From: Glycomyces sp. YM15 | GTDB lineage: Bacteria > Actinomycetota > Actinomycetes > Mycobacteriales > Micromonosporaceae | DNA length: 64,000 nt | Assembly (NCBI RefSeq): GCF_016918015.1 | Contig: NZ_JAERMK010000010.1 | Coordinates: 62,001 to 126,000 of the forward strand | Reading direction: 5' to 3' | Shown: piece by piece, positions 42,625 to 51,632 of the stretch | Numbering within the stretch: position 1 is the stretch's first letter | Layout: the number at the start of each line of letters is the position of its first letter | The notes under the pieces: model-generated | What the model was told of the DNA's origin: nothing | Database searches by the model: none | What the model saw: the letters and a program-made list of their open reading frames with translations, nothing else | Position numbers and translations under genes: made by a program

Positions 42625-43425
42625 ATGTCGAACCGCCCCGAGACCGCACTCGCCGACGAACCGGCGACCGAGCCGCTGCTCGCACCCCGAGTCATCCGGC
42701 GCGAGATCTGGATCGTCCTCGCCCTCTCCCTCGGTGCGTCCGCGATCTGGTCGATCGTCGACATCATCGGCACCCTCACCGGGCCCGGGCTCGACGACAC
42801 CGTCCAGACCATGAACTCGGCCAAGGCCGAAGCCGAACGGCCGTGGTACGACCTCACCCGCCAGCTCGTCAGCCTCGCCCTCGCCATGGCCCCCGTCGCA
42901 CTCGCCCTGCACTTCCTCAGCCTCGACCGCGGCAACCCCTTCCGCGCCATCGGCCTCGACACTCGGCGCCCCGGGTTCGACCTGCTCAGCGGCGCCGGAC
43001 TCGCCGCGTGCATCGGGATCCCCGGCCTCGGCCTCTACTTCACCGCCCGCGCGCTCGGGTTGAACGCCGAGATCGCCGCCGCGAACCTCAACGACGTGTG
43101 GTGGGCCGTCCCGATCCTCGTCCTCGCCGCGCTCAAGAACGCGATCATCGAAGAGGTCGTCGGCCTCGGCTACCTCGTCACCCGCCTGCGCCGGCTCGCC
43201 TGGAGGACGCCCGCGATCATCGCCGCCCACGCCCTCCTCCGCGGCACGTACCACCTCTACCAGGGCTTCGGCGGCTTCATCGGCAACATGGTCATGGGCG
43301 CCGTCTTCGCGTTCTTCTACCTTCGCTGGAGGCGCACAGGCCCGCTCATCGTGGCCCACACCCTCCTGGACATCGCGGCCTTCGTCGGATACCTCCTGGT
43401 CGCACCCCGCGTGACCTGGCTCTGA
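42625..43425 (+). CDS. CPBP family intramembrane metalloprotease
   Basis: 266 residues, about seven to eight membrane helices. The CPBP motifs are present: NAIIEEVVGLGYLVTRLRR (the Glu-Glu pair), AAHALLRGTYHLYQG and a final IVAHTLLDIAAF with the third His. The family cleaves membrane peptides or processes prenylated proteins and bacteriocins. The ATG at 42625 follows TGGA; the open frame from 42442 is not protein-like before it. No obvious partner is nearby. Confidence 0.8.
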   Translation: MSNRPETALADEPATEPLLAPRVIRREIWIVLALSLGASAIWSIVDIIGTLTGPGLDDTVQTMNSAKAEAERPWYDLTRQLVSLALAMAPVALALHFLSLDRGNPFRAIGLDTRRPGFDLLSGAGLAACIGIPGLGLYFTARALGLNAEIAAANLNDVWWAVPILVLAALKNAIIEEVVGLGYLVTRLRRLAWRTPAIIAAHALLRGTYHLYQGFGGFIGNMVMGAVFAFFYLRWRRTGPLIVAHTLLDIAAFVGYLLVAPRVTWL

Positions 43426-43501
43426 CTAACCCCAAACCCGCTTGGGCGAACCGAGACCGGCCCGGTATGCTCTGTGCTTGGTACGCGCTCCGGCGCGTCC
43501 T

Positions 43502-43592
43502 GGAGGATTCGCATAGTGGCCTAGTGCGCCCGCCTGCTAAGCGGGTTTCGGGTGATACCCGATCATGGGTTCAAATCCCATATCCTCCGCCA
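43502..43592 (+). tRNA. tRNA-Ser (anticodon GCT)
   Basis: A complete class II tRNA of 91 bases with CCA encoded. The acceptor GGAGGAT pairs with ATCCTCC, the anticodon stem CCCGC/GCGGG holds CTGCTAA (anticodon GCT), a long variable arm follows, and the T arm is ATGGG-TTCAAAT-CCCAT. It reads AGC and AGU. A 38-base part (43538-43575) is repeated exactly at 60795-60832. Confidence 0.95.
43538..43575 (+). repeat. 38-bp direct repeat, copy 1 (inside tRNA-Ser(GCT))
   Basis: From the anticodon loop through the variable arm to the T loop of tRNA-Ser(GCT). It is identical to 60795-60832. The position within the tRNA is that used as core attachment site by many tyrosine integrases. Distance between copies is 17,257 bases. 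Confidence 0.85.
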
Positions 43593-43595
43593 ATG

Positions 43596-43634
43596 AGCCC
43601 CGCTGACCTGCGGTTACGCAGGACCGGCGGGGCT
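43596..43634 (+). terminator. Terminator of tRNA-Ser(GCT)
   Basis: AGCCCCGC and GGCGGGGCT with an inner CCTGC/GCAGG pair and loop GGTTAC, followed by ATTTG, directly after the tRNA. Confidence 0.65.
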
Positions 43635-44398
43635 ATTTGCGTTCCGATCTTCGAATCTTGGCGCATGTGTTCGACAATGACCGCCTTCAGGCTGCCGAAC
43701 TGGGAAAACTCCCTGTATCCGGTTCTGCGGGTCCGATTGTGTCCAGCTCCATCCAGCTGCCGTCAGCCAGTTCCCCGCCAAAGCTAGGCGCCGAAGCGAC
43801 TGAGACTCGCGCTGTGTCGTCCCGCAGCCGGGCGATGACCGGATGGCACTGGTCGAGCCGGTCGCGGACCGCGACTGGCGGGAGCATCGCCGCGCGATCG
43901 AGGGACCTGCTCAGTGCGGTGTTGGTGTCCCGAGTGTGCTGCCTCGGCGGTCAGGGTGTCTCGGCCGCCGAGGCCTCACGGATCACGGTCAGGGAAGCAC
44001 TGACCTACCTCTGACCGTTCCAACTGCCCAACCGAACAGCATGCTGAGTCGCTGGTTTAACCGGGCACGCATCCGGAGAAGTGCGGCGAGAGCGTGTGGA
44101 CAGAGGGCACTAGAGCGAACGACCCTACCTGGACCCGATCACGCAGCAGCACCTTCAGCACGAAATTCGTTGCAAGACAAAGAGATCACGCCTAGATACA
44201 ACGAGCTCTCTGACCGTAGGACTTCCCGGATCCATGAAAGGTCGAAACCGAACCCTTAGGTGTCCTGCGGGGGCACTGCCACTTTGGACAGTGTCCCCGC
44301 GGTCGTCTCCCCGCCTTCGGCGACATGTACGAAGCGACCGGCAGCTCAGATCTTTCACCTCATTGGGGTGGAGCGGGATGGCCGCACCGACCCGACCG
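43635..44398. other. About 0.8 kb without an intact gene at the island's left edge
   Basis: No complete gene is visible. On the minus strand 43687-43887 encodes a natural-looking but startless peptide (RDRLDQCHPVIARLRDDTAR, ADGSWMELDTIGPAEP) that may be a gene relic. The part 44030-44260 is less GC-rich than its surroundings. A 12-bp hairpin at 44267-44300 (GCGGGGGCACTG with one mismatch) lies downstream of the permease gene and may be its terminator. Confidence 0.45.
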
Positions 44399-45880
44399 CT
44401 AGTCGCCGCGGTGGCGGCCCATGTGCTCCCACAGCTCGGGCGACCGCTTGCGAAGACGCTCGGCTCCGATGACGCCGATCACCGCGGCGACCGGGATCAG
44501 TGCCGGGAGCGCCCAGCCCAGGGGGCTGGTGGTGTCGCCGATGAGGAGGCCGAACTGCGAGGTGGCGTAGACAGCCACGGCCGCCATCATGACTCCGCCC
44601 AGAAGCGGCGCGATCCGGGTGCGCCAGACGTTGGCGTCGAGTCCGCCGTTGCGGGAGAAGAATGCGAGCACCGCGAAGGACGCCAGCGCCATCAGCGCCA
44701 GGATTGCGAGGGTGCCGAGCTGGGTGAGCCAGGTGAAGAAGGTGAGCACGGGGTCGGCGCCCCTGACGGCGAAGACCGCGATGACGAGGACGGCGAGCGC
44801 GCTCTGGATGACCGATCCGGCGTGCGGGCTGGAGTGGGCGGCGTGCGTGCGGCCGAGCCGTTCGGTGACGAGGCCTTCGCGACCGAGGGCGAAGAGGTAG
44901 CGGGCGACCGCGTTGTGGAAGGCCAGCAGCGCGGCGAAGACACTGGTGATGAGCAGGACCGACATTGTCATGGTCAGCGTGCCGCCGATATAGGTGCCGC
45001 CCAGGACGAACAGGAACGCGGTCGGGTCGGGTTCGAGGACCGCCAGGAAGTCCACCAGGGATCCGGCGCCCTGGGCGTTGACCATGAGCCAGGTGGTGAT
45101 CGAGTAGAAGGCGCCGATGGTCAGCACGGCCGCGTAGGTCGCGCGCGGCACGGTGCGTTTGGCGTCCTTGGCCTCCTCGCTGTAGATGGTGGTCGCTTCG
45201 AAGCCGATGAACGAGGCGGCGCCGAACAGCAGGGCGATGCCGAGCGAGCCCGAGGTCAGCGCGGCGGGCGTGAACGGCTCCAGCGTGAACGAGCCGCCGC
45301 CGCCTTCGCCGCCCTTGATCGCGATGGCCGCGTCGAGGACGAGGACCACCAGGAATTCGAGCGCGACGAGGATGCCGAGGACCTTCACCGAGAGGTCGAC
45401 CCTGCGGTACCCGAGTACGGCGATGATGGCCAGGGCGGCCAGCGCCGAGGCCCACCACGGGACGTCGAGACCGAACTCCTCGGCCAGGAAGCCCGAGGTG
45501 ACCGCGCCGAACAGGCCGTAGAGACCGATCTGCATGGCGTTGTATCCGAGCAGGGCCATCCAGGCGGCGGCGCCGCCCAAGTGCCGGCTCAGGCCGCGTG
45601 CGACGTAGCTGTAGAAGGCGCCGGTGCTGGTGTGGTGCCTGGCCATCGCCGTGTAGCCGACGGAGAACACCAGGAGCATGACGGTGACCAGGACGTAGGC
45701 GGCGGGGATGCCAGGGCCGTTGCCCATGAGCATGGCGACCGGCGCGCCGCCGGCCATCGCCGTCAGCGGTGCGGCTGCCGAGACCACGAAGAATGCGATG
45801 GGGAGGACTCCCAGACGGCCCCCGCCGAGATTATGGGAGTCGCGCTGCTCGAGGGAAGTGCGCCCGGGTTGCTCGCTCAT
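44399..45880 (-). CDS. APC superfamily amino acid/amine permease
   Basis: 493 residues with about twelve helices. The first helix has the broken GVLPIAFFVVSAAAPLTAMAG pattern of APC transporters, and FIGFEATTIYSEEAKDAKRTVPRA marks the conserved loop after helix six. Substrates of this group are amino acids, polyamines or other amines, taken up with protons. The ATG at 45880 follows AAGG. Upstream lie two copies of the 16-bp palindrome that recurs through this block, placing it in the same regulon as the amine and aromatic catabolic genes. It is the obvious importer for the pathway substrate. Confidence 0.85.
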   Translation of the reverse strand: MSEQPGRTSLEQRDSHNLGGGRLGVLPIAFFVVSAAAPLTAMAGGAPVAMLMGNGPGIPAAYVLVTVMLLVFSVGYTAMARHHTSTGAFYSYVARGLSRHLGGAAAWMALLGYNAMQIGLYGLFGAVTSGFLAEEFGLDVPWWASALAALAIIAVLGYRRVDLSVKVLGILVALEFLVVLVLDAAIAIKGGEGGGGSFTLEPFTPAALTSGSLGIALLFGAASFIGFEATTIYSEEAKDAKRTVPRATYAAVLTIGAFYSITTWLMVNAQGAGSLVDFLAVLEPDPTAFLFVLGGTYIGGTLTMTMSVLLITSVFAALLAFHNAVARYLFALGREGLVTERLGRTHAAHSSPHAGSVIQSALAVLVIAVFAVRGADPVLTFFTWLTQLGTLAILALMALASFAVLAFFSRNGGLDANVWRTRIAPLLGGVMMAAVAVYATSQFGLLIGDTTSPLGWALPALIPVAAVIGVIGAERLRKRSPELWEHMGRHRGD

Positions 45881-45945
45881 GACCAAACCTTTCCACGCCG
45901 CTGTGGCGTTGATCGTCGGCATCAATGTGATGCCAGTCTCATGAA

Positions 45946-45961
45946 TGTTAGGATCCGAATG
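45946..45961. promoter_or_regulatory. Regulon box 1 (permease / catabolic operon)
   Basis: TGTTAGGATCCGAATG, a weaker copy of the palindromic box (core CRTTYG-N4-CRAAYG), in the divergent region between the permease and the aldehyde dehydrogenase operon. It is 67 bases from box 2. Confidence 0.6.
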
Positions 45962-46012
45962 ATTTCAAGGCAAGGGCCTGCGACTACTTGACGGTTACGA
46001 TTTGATCAAATA

Positions 46013-46028
46013 CGTTTGTACCCGAACG
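46013..46028. promoter_or_regulatory. Regulon box 2 (permease / catabolic operon)
   Basis: CGTTTGTACCCGAACG, a full copy of the box, about 50 bases upstream of the aldehyde dehydrogenase start. Confidence 0.7.
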
Positions 46029-46078
46029 ATCTCTCGGCTTCCCGTAGAGCCGAGCCGTCCTCGACGCGGAGGAGCTCC

Positions 46079-47578
46079 ATGGAACAGGCCCAACACATCG
46101 CGATCGTCGACGGCGTGCCCGTCGACACCCGGCACTGGATCGGCGGCCGCAGGGTCACCTCGCGGTCGACCTTCACCGACCGCTCGCCGATCGACGAGAC
46201 CCCCGTCGCGGAGGTGAGCGCGGGCGGCGCCGCCGAGGTCGACAAGGCCGTGGCCGCGGCGCGCGCGGCCTTCCCGGCATGGGCGGCCCTGCCCGTGTCG
46301 GAGCGATCGGCGATCCTGCGCCGCCTCGCCGACGGCATCGAAGCCCGGGTCGAGGACCTGTCCAGGGTCGAGACCCGGGACAACGGCTCGCTGATCCGCA
46401 GCCACCGCCGCGGTGTCATGCCGCGCTCGGCCGCGAACTTTCGCTACTTCGCCGATTTCGCCGAGAAGGAGCTCGGGCACCCCGACATGGAGGTGCGCGG
46501 CCACCGCGAGCGGATCGGCTACGACCCCGCGGGCGTGGTCGCGGTCATCACCCCCTGGAACGCCCCGCTGATGCTGGCGACCTGGCGGATCGGCCCGGCG
46601 CTGGCCGCGGGGAACACGGTCGTGCTCAAGCCGCCGGAATGGGCGCCGCTCACCGCCTCGCTGCTCGCCGACATCGCGCACGAGGCCGGTCTCCCGGCCG
46701 GGGTGCTCAACGTCGTCCAGGGCACGGGCCGGCAGGCGGGCGCCCCGCTGACCGCGCACCCGGGAATCGACCGCCTCGCGTTCACCGGCTCGGTCCCCAC
46801 TGCGGGGGTCGTCGCCGCTGCGGCCGCGTCGAACATCGTCCCGCTGTCCTTCGAGCTGGGCGGCAAGTCGCCGCTGGTCGTCTTCGCCGACGCCGACCTC
46901 GACCTCGCCGTCGACCTGGCCGTCGAGCAGTTCGACAACGCCGGGCAGGTCTGCCTGGGCGCCTTCAGGATTCTGGTCGAGGAGACGATCGCGCAGGACT
47001 TCACCGAGCGGGTGCTCGAACGCGCCCGCCAGTTGCGGCAAGGCGATCCGCGCGACGAGGACACCGATATCAGCGCGCTCATCAGCCGCCCGCACTTCGA
47101 ACGCGTCCAAGGGTTCGTGGACCGGGCGATCGCGGACGGCGCGCGCGCCGTGCTCGGCGGCGGCCCGAACCCCGATCTCGGCGGCCTGTACTTCGCTCCC
47201 ACGATCCTGCTCGATGCCGCCCCCGGCAGCGAGATCGTCACCGAGGAGGTGTTCGGCCCGGTCCTCACCGTGCAGACCTTCTCAAGCGAGGAGCAGGCCG
47301 TTGCGATGGCCAACGCCACGCGGTTCGGGCTGGCGGCGACGCTGGTGACCGGCGACCGCGAACGCGCCGACCGCATCAGCGCGCGGCTGCGCGCGGGCAC
47401 GGTCTGGGTCAACTGCTTCTTCGTGCGCGACCTTGGCGCGCCTTTCGGGGGCAGCGGCAAGTCGGGCATCGGCCGCGAGGGCGGCATCTGGTCCTTCGAC
47501 TTCTACACCGACATCAAGAACACGGTCATCGCCCCCAGCGGCTGGACCGGTGGACAGGAGCGTGCGAACCATGGGTGA
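46079..47578 (+). CDS. Aldehyde dehydrogenase, CHMS-dehydrogenase-like
   Basis: 499 residues of the NAD(P)-dependent aldehyde dehydrogenase family. The catalytic Cys is in NAGQVCLGAFRI and the general-base Glu in SFELGGKSP. Sequence style and position before an extradiol dioxygenase suggest 5-carboxymethyl-2-hydroxymuconate semialdehyde dehydrogenase (HpaE), which oxidises the ring-cleavage product of homoprotocatechuate. Other semialdehydes are possible. The ATG at 46079 follows CGGAGGAG. It opens a five-gene operon and overlaps the dioxygenase gene by eight bases. Confidence 0.8.
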   Translation: MEQAQHIAIVDGVPVDTRHWIGGRRVTSRSTFTDRSPIDETPVAEVSAGGAAEVDKAVAAARAAFPAWAALPVSERSAILRRLADGIEARVEDLSRVETRDNGSLIRSHRRGVMPRSAANFRYFADFAEKELGHPDMEVRGHRERIGYDPAGVVAVITPWNAPLMLATWRIGPALAAGNTVVLKPPEWAPLTASLLADIAHEAGLPAGVLNVVQGTGRQAGAPLTAHPGIDRLAFTGSVPTAGVVAAAAASNIVPLSFELGGKSPLVVFADADLDLAVDLAVEQFDNAGQVCLGAFRILVEETIAQDFTERVLERARQLRQGDPRDEDTDISALISRPHFERVQGFVDRAIADGARAVLGGGPNPDLGGLYFAPTILLDAAPGSEIVTEEVFGPVLTVQTFSSEEQAVAMANATRFGLAATLVTGDRERADRISARLRAGTVWVNCFFVRDLGAPFGGSGKSGIGREGGIWSFDFYTDIKNTVIAPSGWTGGQERANHG

Positions 47579-48488
47579 AATCGTCGGCGCCGGCCTGCTG
47601 GCGCACGTCCCGACCATCGCCCTGCCGGAGGCGACTCGGCGGGAGCTCAACCACGGAGCGGACACCACTCTGGTCTCCGGGCTGGAGCGGCTGCGAGCGG
47701 ACGTCTTCGAAACGGCCGACTACGACACGGTCGTCGTCCTGGACTCCCACTGGGCCACCACCGTCGAGTTCGTCGTCACCGCACACGACCGCCGCAGCGG
47801 ACTGTTCACTTCGGAGGAGCTGCCCCGCGGCATGTCCCGCCGCCCCTACGACTTCCCGGGCGACCCCGAGCTGGCCCACCTCATCGCCGCGCGCGGTGAG
47901 GCCAACGGCACCTGGATCACCGCCATCGACGACCACTCCCTGCCGATCTTCTACGCCACCACCAACCTGTGGGAATTCCTCGGCAAGGGCCTGCCGGACA
48001 AGCGGTGGATCTCCATCGGCGTCTGCCAGACCGCCGACACCGAGGACAACCTGCGGCTCGGCCGCGCGCTCGGCCAGGCGATCGCCGAATCCGACCGCAA
48101 GGTGCTCCTGATCGCCTCCGGGGCGCTCTCGCACACCTTCTGGCCGCTGCGGCAACTGCGCGACCACGAGGCCGCGGGCGTCGAACACATCTTCACCCCC
48201 GAGGCCGCCGCGGCCGACTTCGAACGGATCGCCTGGTTCAAGGCCGGCGACCACGCGAAGGTGCTCGACACGATGCCGGAGTTCTACAAGTTCAAACCCG
48301 AGGCCAGGTTCGGCCACTACCTGATGATGATCGGGGCGCTCGGCGAAGCCGACTGCACCGCTGCAGCCCGCCAGTACGGCGAGTACGAGAACTCGGTCGG
48401 CACCGGCCAGGTGCACCTGTGGTTCGACCGCCCCGAGACCGGCTTCCCCGCCGCCCGCCCCACCGCCCTGGAGGTCGACCGACCATGA
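47571..48488 (+). CDS. Extradiol ring-cleavage dioxygenase, HpaD-like (class III)
   Basis: 305 residues of the LigB fold. Metal-binding His candidates are His12 (GLLAHVPTI) and His60 (VVLDSHW). The closing GTGQVHLWF and SGALSHTFW motifs match 3,4-dihydroxyphenylacetate 2,3-dioxygenase. That enzyme uses Fe(II) and O2 to open the homoprotocatechuate ring. Overlaps both neighbours (eight bases upstream, four downstream), so it is made together with the CHMS-type dehydrogenase and the FAH protein. The exact catechol substrate is inferred. Confidence 0.8.
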   Translation: MGEIVGAGLLAHVPTIALPEATRRELNHGADTTLVSGLERLRADVFETADYDTVVVLDSHWATTVEFVVTAHDRRSGLFTSEELPRGMSRRPYDFPGDPELAHLIAARGEANGTWITAIDDHSLPIFYATTNLWEFLGKGLPDKRWISIGVCQTADTEDNLRLGRALGQAIAESDRKVLLIASGALSHTFWPLRQLRDHEAAGVEHIFTPEAAAADFERIAWFKAGDHAKVLDTMPEFYKFKPEARFGHYLMMIGALGEADCTAAARQYGEYENSVGTGQVHLWFDRPETGFPAARPTALEVDRP

Positions 48489-49351
48489 GCACCGTCCGCG
48501 AATACCGCCGCATCCTGCTGGACGGCAACGCCGTCGACGTGATCCGCGCCGATGACGAGCTCGTCGCCGGCGACGGCCGCCGCGTCGCCATCGCCGACGC
48601 CGTCCACCTCCCGCCGGTGACGCCCTCGAAGATCGTGTGCGTGCACCTGAACTACCGCAGCCGAGTCGAGGAAATGATGACCACGCTGCCGCCCGCGCCC
48701 ACCTACTTCCACAAGCCGATCTCGGCGCTCAACGCGCACGAGTCGGCAGTGGTGCGCCCCGCGGGCTGCAACTGGCTCAACTACGAGGGCGAGATCGCCA
48801 TCGTCATCGGCCGCACCTGCCGCAACGTCGCCCCCGCCGAGGCCGGCGACTACATCCGCGGCTACACCATCGCCAACGACTACGGCCTGCACGACTTCCG
48901 CGACACCGACGCCGGGTCGATGCTGCGCGTCAAGGGCGCCGACACGCTCTGCCCGGTCGGGCCGGGGATCGTCGAAGGCTGGGACTTCCGCGGCAAGCGC
49001 ATCCGCACCCTGGTCGACGGGAAGGTCCGCCAGGACGCCACCACCGACGAGATGGAGTGGGACATGCACTACCTCGTCGCCGACATCGCCCGCACCATCA
49101 CCCTCCAGCCCGGCGACCTGCTGCTGTCGGGCACCCCGGCGATCTCCCGCACCGTCTACCCCGGCGAAGTGGTCGAGGTCGAGGTCGAAGGCCTCGGCAC
49201 CCTGCGCAACCGCATCGTGGAGGGCCCCACGCCGATCCGCGCCGACGTCGGCGCCCAGCCGACCGAGAGCGAGGAAGTGCTCTCCACCGCCCAGGGCGGC
49301 GACTGGGAGTTCCGGGGCGTCCGCAAGCCCCTCCCGGCCGGAACCCCCTAA
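48485..49351 (+). CDS. Fumarylacetoacetate hydrolase family protein (HpaG-like)
   Basis: 288 residues. It has the FAH fold metal-site pattern: LNYEGEIAIVIGR (the Glu ligands), YTIANDYGLHDFRD, LVADIARTITLQPGDLLLSGTPA. In the homoprotocatechuate pathway HpaG decarboxylates and isomerises the open-ring acid. The wider family includes other ketoacid hydrolases. It overlaps the dioxygenase by four bases (ATGA) and stands nine bases before the PuuC-like gene. It fits the third step of the meta-cleavage module. Confidence 0.8.
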   Translation: MSTVREYRRILLDGNAVDVIRADDELVAGDGRRVAIADAVHLPPVTPSKIVCVHLNYRSRVEEMMTTLPPAPTYFHKPISALNAHESAVVRPAGCNWLNYEGEIAIVIGRTCRNVAPAEAGDYIRGYTIANDYGLHDFRDTDAGSMLRVKGADTLCPVGPGIVEGWDFRGKRIRTLVDGKVRQDATTDEMEWDMHYLVADIARTITLQPGDLLLSGTPAISRTVYPGEVVEVEVEGLGTLRNRIVEGPTPIRADVGAQPTESEEVLSTAQGGDWEFRGVRKPLPAGTP

Positions 49352-49360
49352 GGCGACAAC

Positions 49361-50872
49361 ATGACCAGCACACCGACCGACACCGTATCCGCAGTGGACT
49401 GGCCGGAGCGGGCCGCGACGGCGGCCTACCCGGCCGCCCTGTTCATCGACGGCGCACCCCGGCCCAGCGCCTCTGGCGCCGTCCGCGCGGTGCGCTCGCC
49501 GCGCACCGGCCTCCCGGTCGTCGACGTCGCCTGGGCCGACCGGTCCGACGTGGACGACGCCGTCGCGGCCGCCCGGCGGGCCTTCGACTCCGGTCCCTGG
49601 CCTCGCCTGCACCCGCGCGAGCGCGGCGAAGTCCTCCAGGCTTTCGCCGCGCTGGTGGAACAGCACCGCGAGGAACTGGCCCTGCTCATCGCCGTCGAGA
49701 TGGGCAAGCCCATCCGGTACGCCTACGAGATCGAGCTGCGCGCCCTCATCGGCTGCCTGCGCTACTACGGCGAACTCGCCGACAAGCAGGGCGGAGAGAC
49801 CACCCCCACCGGGCCCGGCGAACTGTCCCTGGTCACCCGGGAACCGGCCGGCGTGGTCGCCGCGGTCGTGCCGTGGAACTTCCCGCTCACCATCGCCGGA
49901 TGGAAGCTGGCCCCGGCACTGGCGGCCGGGTGCACGGTGGTGCTCAAGACCGCCGAGCAGTCCCCACTGTCCATGCTGCGGGTCGCCGAACTGGGGCGGG
50001 AGGCCGGGCTGCCGCCGGGCGCGCTCAACGTGCTCACCGGAGACGGGCCCATCGTCGGGCGCGGGCTCGGTGAACACCACGACGTCGACATCGTGAGCTT
50101 CACCGGTTCCACCGAGGTCGGCAGGCACTTCCTCCGCTACGCCGCCGACTCGAACCTCAAACGGGTCTACCTGGAACTGGGGGGCAAGTCGCCCAACATC
50201 ATCCTCGACGACGCCCCCGACCTCGACGCGGCGGCCGACACGGCGGCCTGGGCGATCTTCTTCAACTCCGGTGAGATGTGCAGCGCGGGAGCGAGGCTCG
50301 TGGTGCAGGAGAGCGTCGCCGACCGGGTCCTGGAGCGACTCAGGCAGACCGCGCGTTCGTGGTTCCCCGCCGACCCACTGCTGCCCGACACGAAGATGGG
50401 GCCGGTCGTGGACGAGCGCAGTCTCGAGCGCATCCTCGGACAGCTCGACAGGGGTCTGGGCGAGGGCGCATCGACGATCTTCGGCGGCGGCCGGGTCCTG
50501 GCCGAGACCGGCGGCAGCTACCTGGAGCCGACCGCGGTCCACTGCGAGCGCCCCGACCACCCGCTCGCCCGCGAGGAGCTGTTCGGCCCCGTGCTGGCGG
50601 TGCAGGTCGTGGCCGACGAGGCCGAGGCGGTGCGCGTCGCCGGCGACACGCCCTACGGGCTGGCCGCCGGGCTGTGGACCGCCGACCTGGGCCGCGCCCA
50701 CCGGATGTCGAAGGCGCTCAAGGCGGGCACCGTGTGGGTCAACTGCTATGAGGAGAGCGACATGAACGCACCGTTCGGCGGGGTCAAGCTCTCCGGCAAC
50801 GGCCGCGACAAGTCCCGCCACGCCCTCGACGAGTACACCGACCTGAAGAGCACCTGGATCCGCTATGCGTGA
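49361..50872 (+). CDS. Aldehyde dehydrogenase, PuuC-like
   Basis: 503 residues. The catalytic Cys is in NSGEMCSAGARL and the Glu in YLELGGKSPN. Overall it is like gamma-glutamyl-gamma-aminobutyraldehyde dehydrogenase (PuuC), including the C-terminal PFGGVKLSGNGRDKS. The following gene is PuuD-like with an eight-base overlap, which supports the call: an aldehyde carrying a gamma-glutamyl amide is oxidised, then hydrolysed. It is in one operon with the meta-cleavage genes. An alternative is a betaine-aldehyde type enzyme. Confidence 0.82.
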   Translation: MTSTPTDTVSAVDWPERAATAAYPAALFIDGAPRPSASGAVRAVRSPRTGLPVVDVAWADRSDVDDAVAAARRAFDSGPWPRLHPRERGEVLQAFAALVEQHREELALLIAVEMGKPIRYAYEIELRALIGCLRYYGELADKQGGETTPTGPGELSLVTREPAGVVAAVVPWNFPLTIAGWKLAPALAAGCTVVLKTAEQSPLSMLRVAELGREAGLPPGALNVLTGDGPIVGRGLGEHHDVDIVSFTGSTEVGRHFLRYAADSNLKRVYLELGGKSPNIILDDAPDLDAAADTAAWAIFFNSGEMCSAGARLVVQESVADRVLERLRQTARSWFPADPLLPDTKMGPVVDERSLERILGQLDRGLGEGASTIFGGGRVLAETGGSYLEPTAVHCERPDHPLAREELFGPVLAVQVVADEAEAVRVAGDTPYGLAAGLWTADLGRAHRMSKALKAGTVWVNCYEESDMNAPFGGVKLSGNGRDKSRHALDEYTDLKSTWIRYA

Positions 50873-51623
50873 ACGCCGCCCCCTGATCGCCGTCCCCGCC
50901 CGGTTCTCCGCTTCCGCTTCCGCCCTGCGCTACGAGGCGGAGGTCAATGCCCGCAAGCTGATCGCGGCCGTGTACGCCGCAGGCGGCGAACCGGTCAGTG
51001 TGCACCCGCACGCGCCGGGCGGGGCGGTCACCGACGACGAAGTGGCCTTCCGCCTGCGCTTCGCCGACGGGCTGCTGCTGCCCGGCGGCGGCGACCTCTC
51101 GGCGCACTGGACCGGCCAGAGCGCCCATCCCAGCCTGTACGACGTGGACGAGGAGCAGGACGCCTTCGACTTGGCCGCGGCCCGGGCCGCGCTGGACGGG
51201 GGCCTGCCGCTGCTGGCGGTCTGCCGCGGGCTGCAGGTCGTCAGCACCGCGCTCGGCGGTACCCTCCACCTCGACCTCAAGGAGCTGGACGGGCAGGGCG
51301 GTGCGGGCGGGCAGGGCGGCGCCCACTGGAACCGCATGCGCCAGGTCACCGCCGAGCCCGGCTCCGTGCTAGCCGACGCGGCCGGGACCGAGCTGACCGT
51401 GTCCTGCTACCACCACCAGTGCGTGGACGCATTGGGCGCGGGCCTGCGGGCCGCGGCGCGCAGCGGGGACGGGGTGGTCGAGGCGGTCACCTCGGACCGG
51501 GGCGAGGGCTGGTTCCTCGGCGTCCAATGGCATCCGGAGGACACCTTCGACACCGACCCGCGGCAGCTGGCGATCTTCACCGCGCATGTGGACGCCGCGC
51601 GCAAGTACGCCGCGGAGCGCTGA
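50865..51623 (+). CDS. Gamma-glutamyl-gamma-aminobutyrate hydrolase, PuuD-like (C26)
   Basis: 252 residues of the class I glutamine amidotransferase-like fold. The nucleophile Cys is in LLAVCRGLQV and the His-Glu pair in LGVQWHPED. PuuD hydrolyses gamma-glutamyl-GABA to GABA and glutamate. It closes the five-gene operon and overlaps the PuuC-like gene by eight bases, so the two steps are coupled. A Gly-rich insertion (GQGGAGGQGG) sits near residue 145. Confidence 0.85.
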   Translation: MRERRPLIAVPARFSASASALRYEAEVNARKLIAAVYAAGGEPVSVHPHAPGGAVTDDEVAFRLRFADGLLLPGGGDLSAHWTGQSAHPSLYDVDEEQDAFDLAAARAALDGGLPLLAVCRGLQVVSTALGGTLHLDLKELDGQGGAGGQGGAHWNRMRQVTAEPGSVLADAAGTELTVSCYHHQCVDALGAGLRAAARSGDGVVEAVTSDRGEGWFLGVQWHPEDTFDTDPRQLAIFTAHVDAARKYAAER

Positions 51624-51632
51624 GCGGTCCGG

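Noticed and set aside
44234-45991. A 585-codon plus-strand frame opposite the APC permease
   Set aside because: Glu, Gly, Arg repeats mirror the membrane codons of the permease; no domain.
46279-48111. Second-frame plus-strand ORF across the aldehyde dehydrogenase and dioxygenase genes
   Set aside because: Arg/Gly/Pro-rich shadow; the coding frame gives complete enzyme families.
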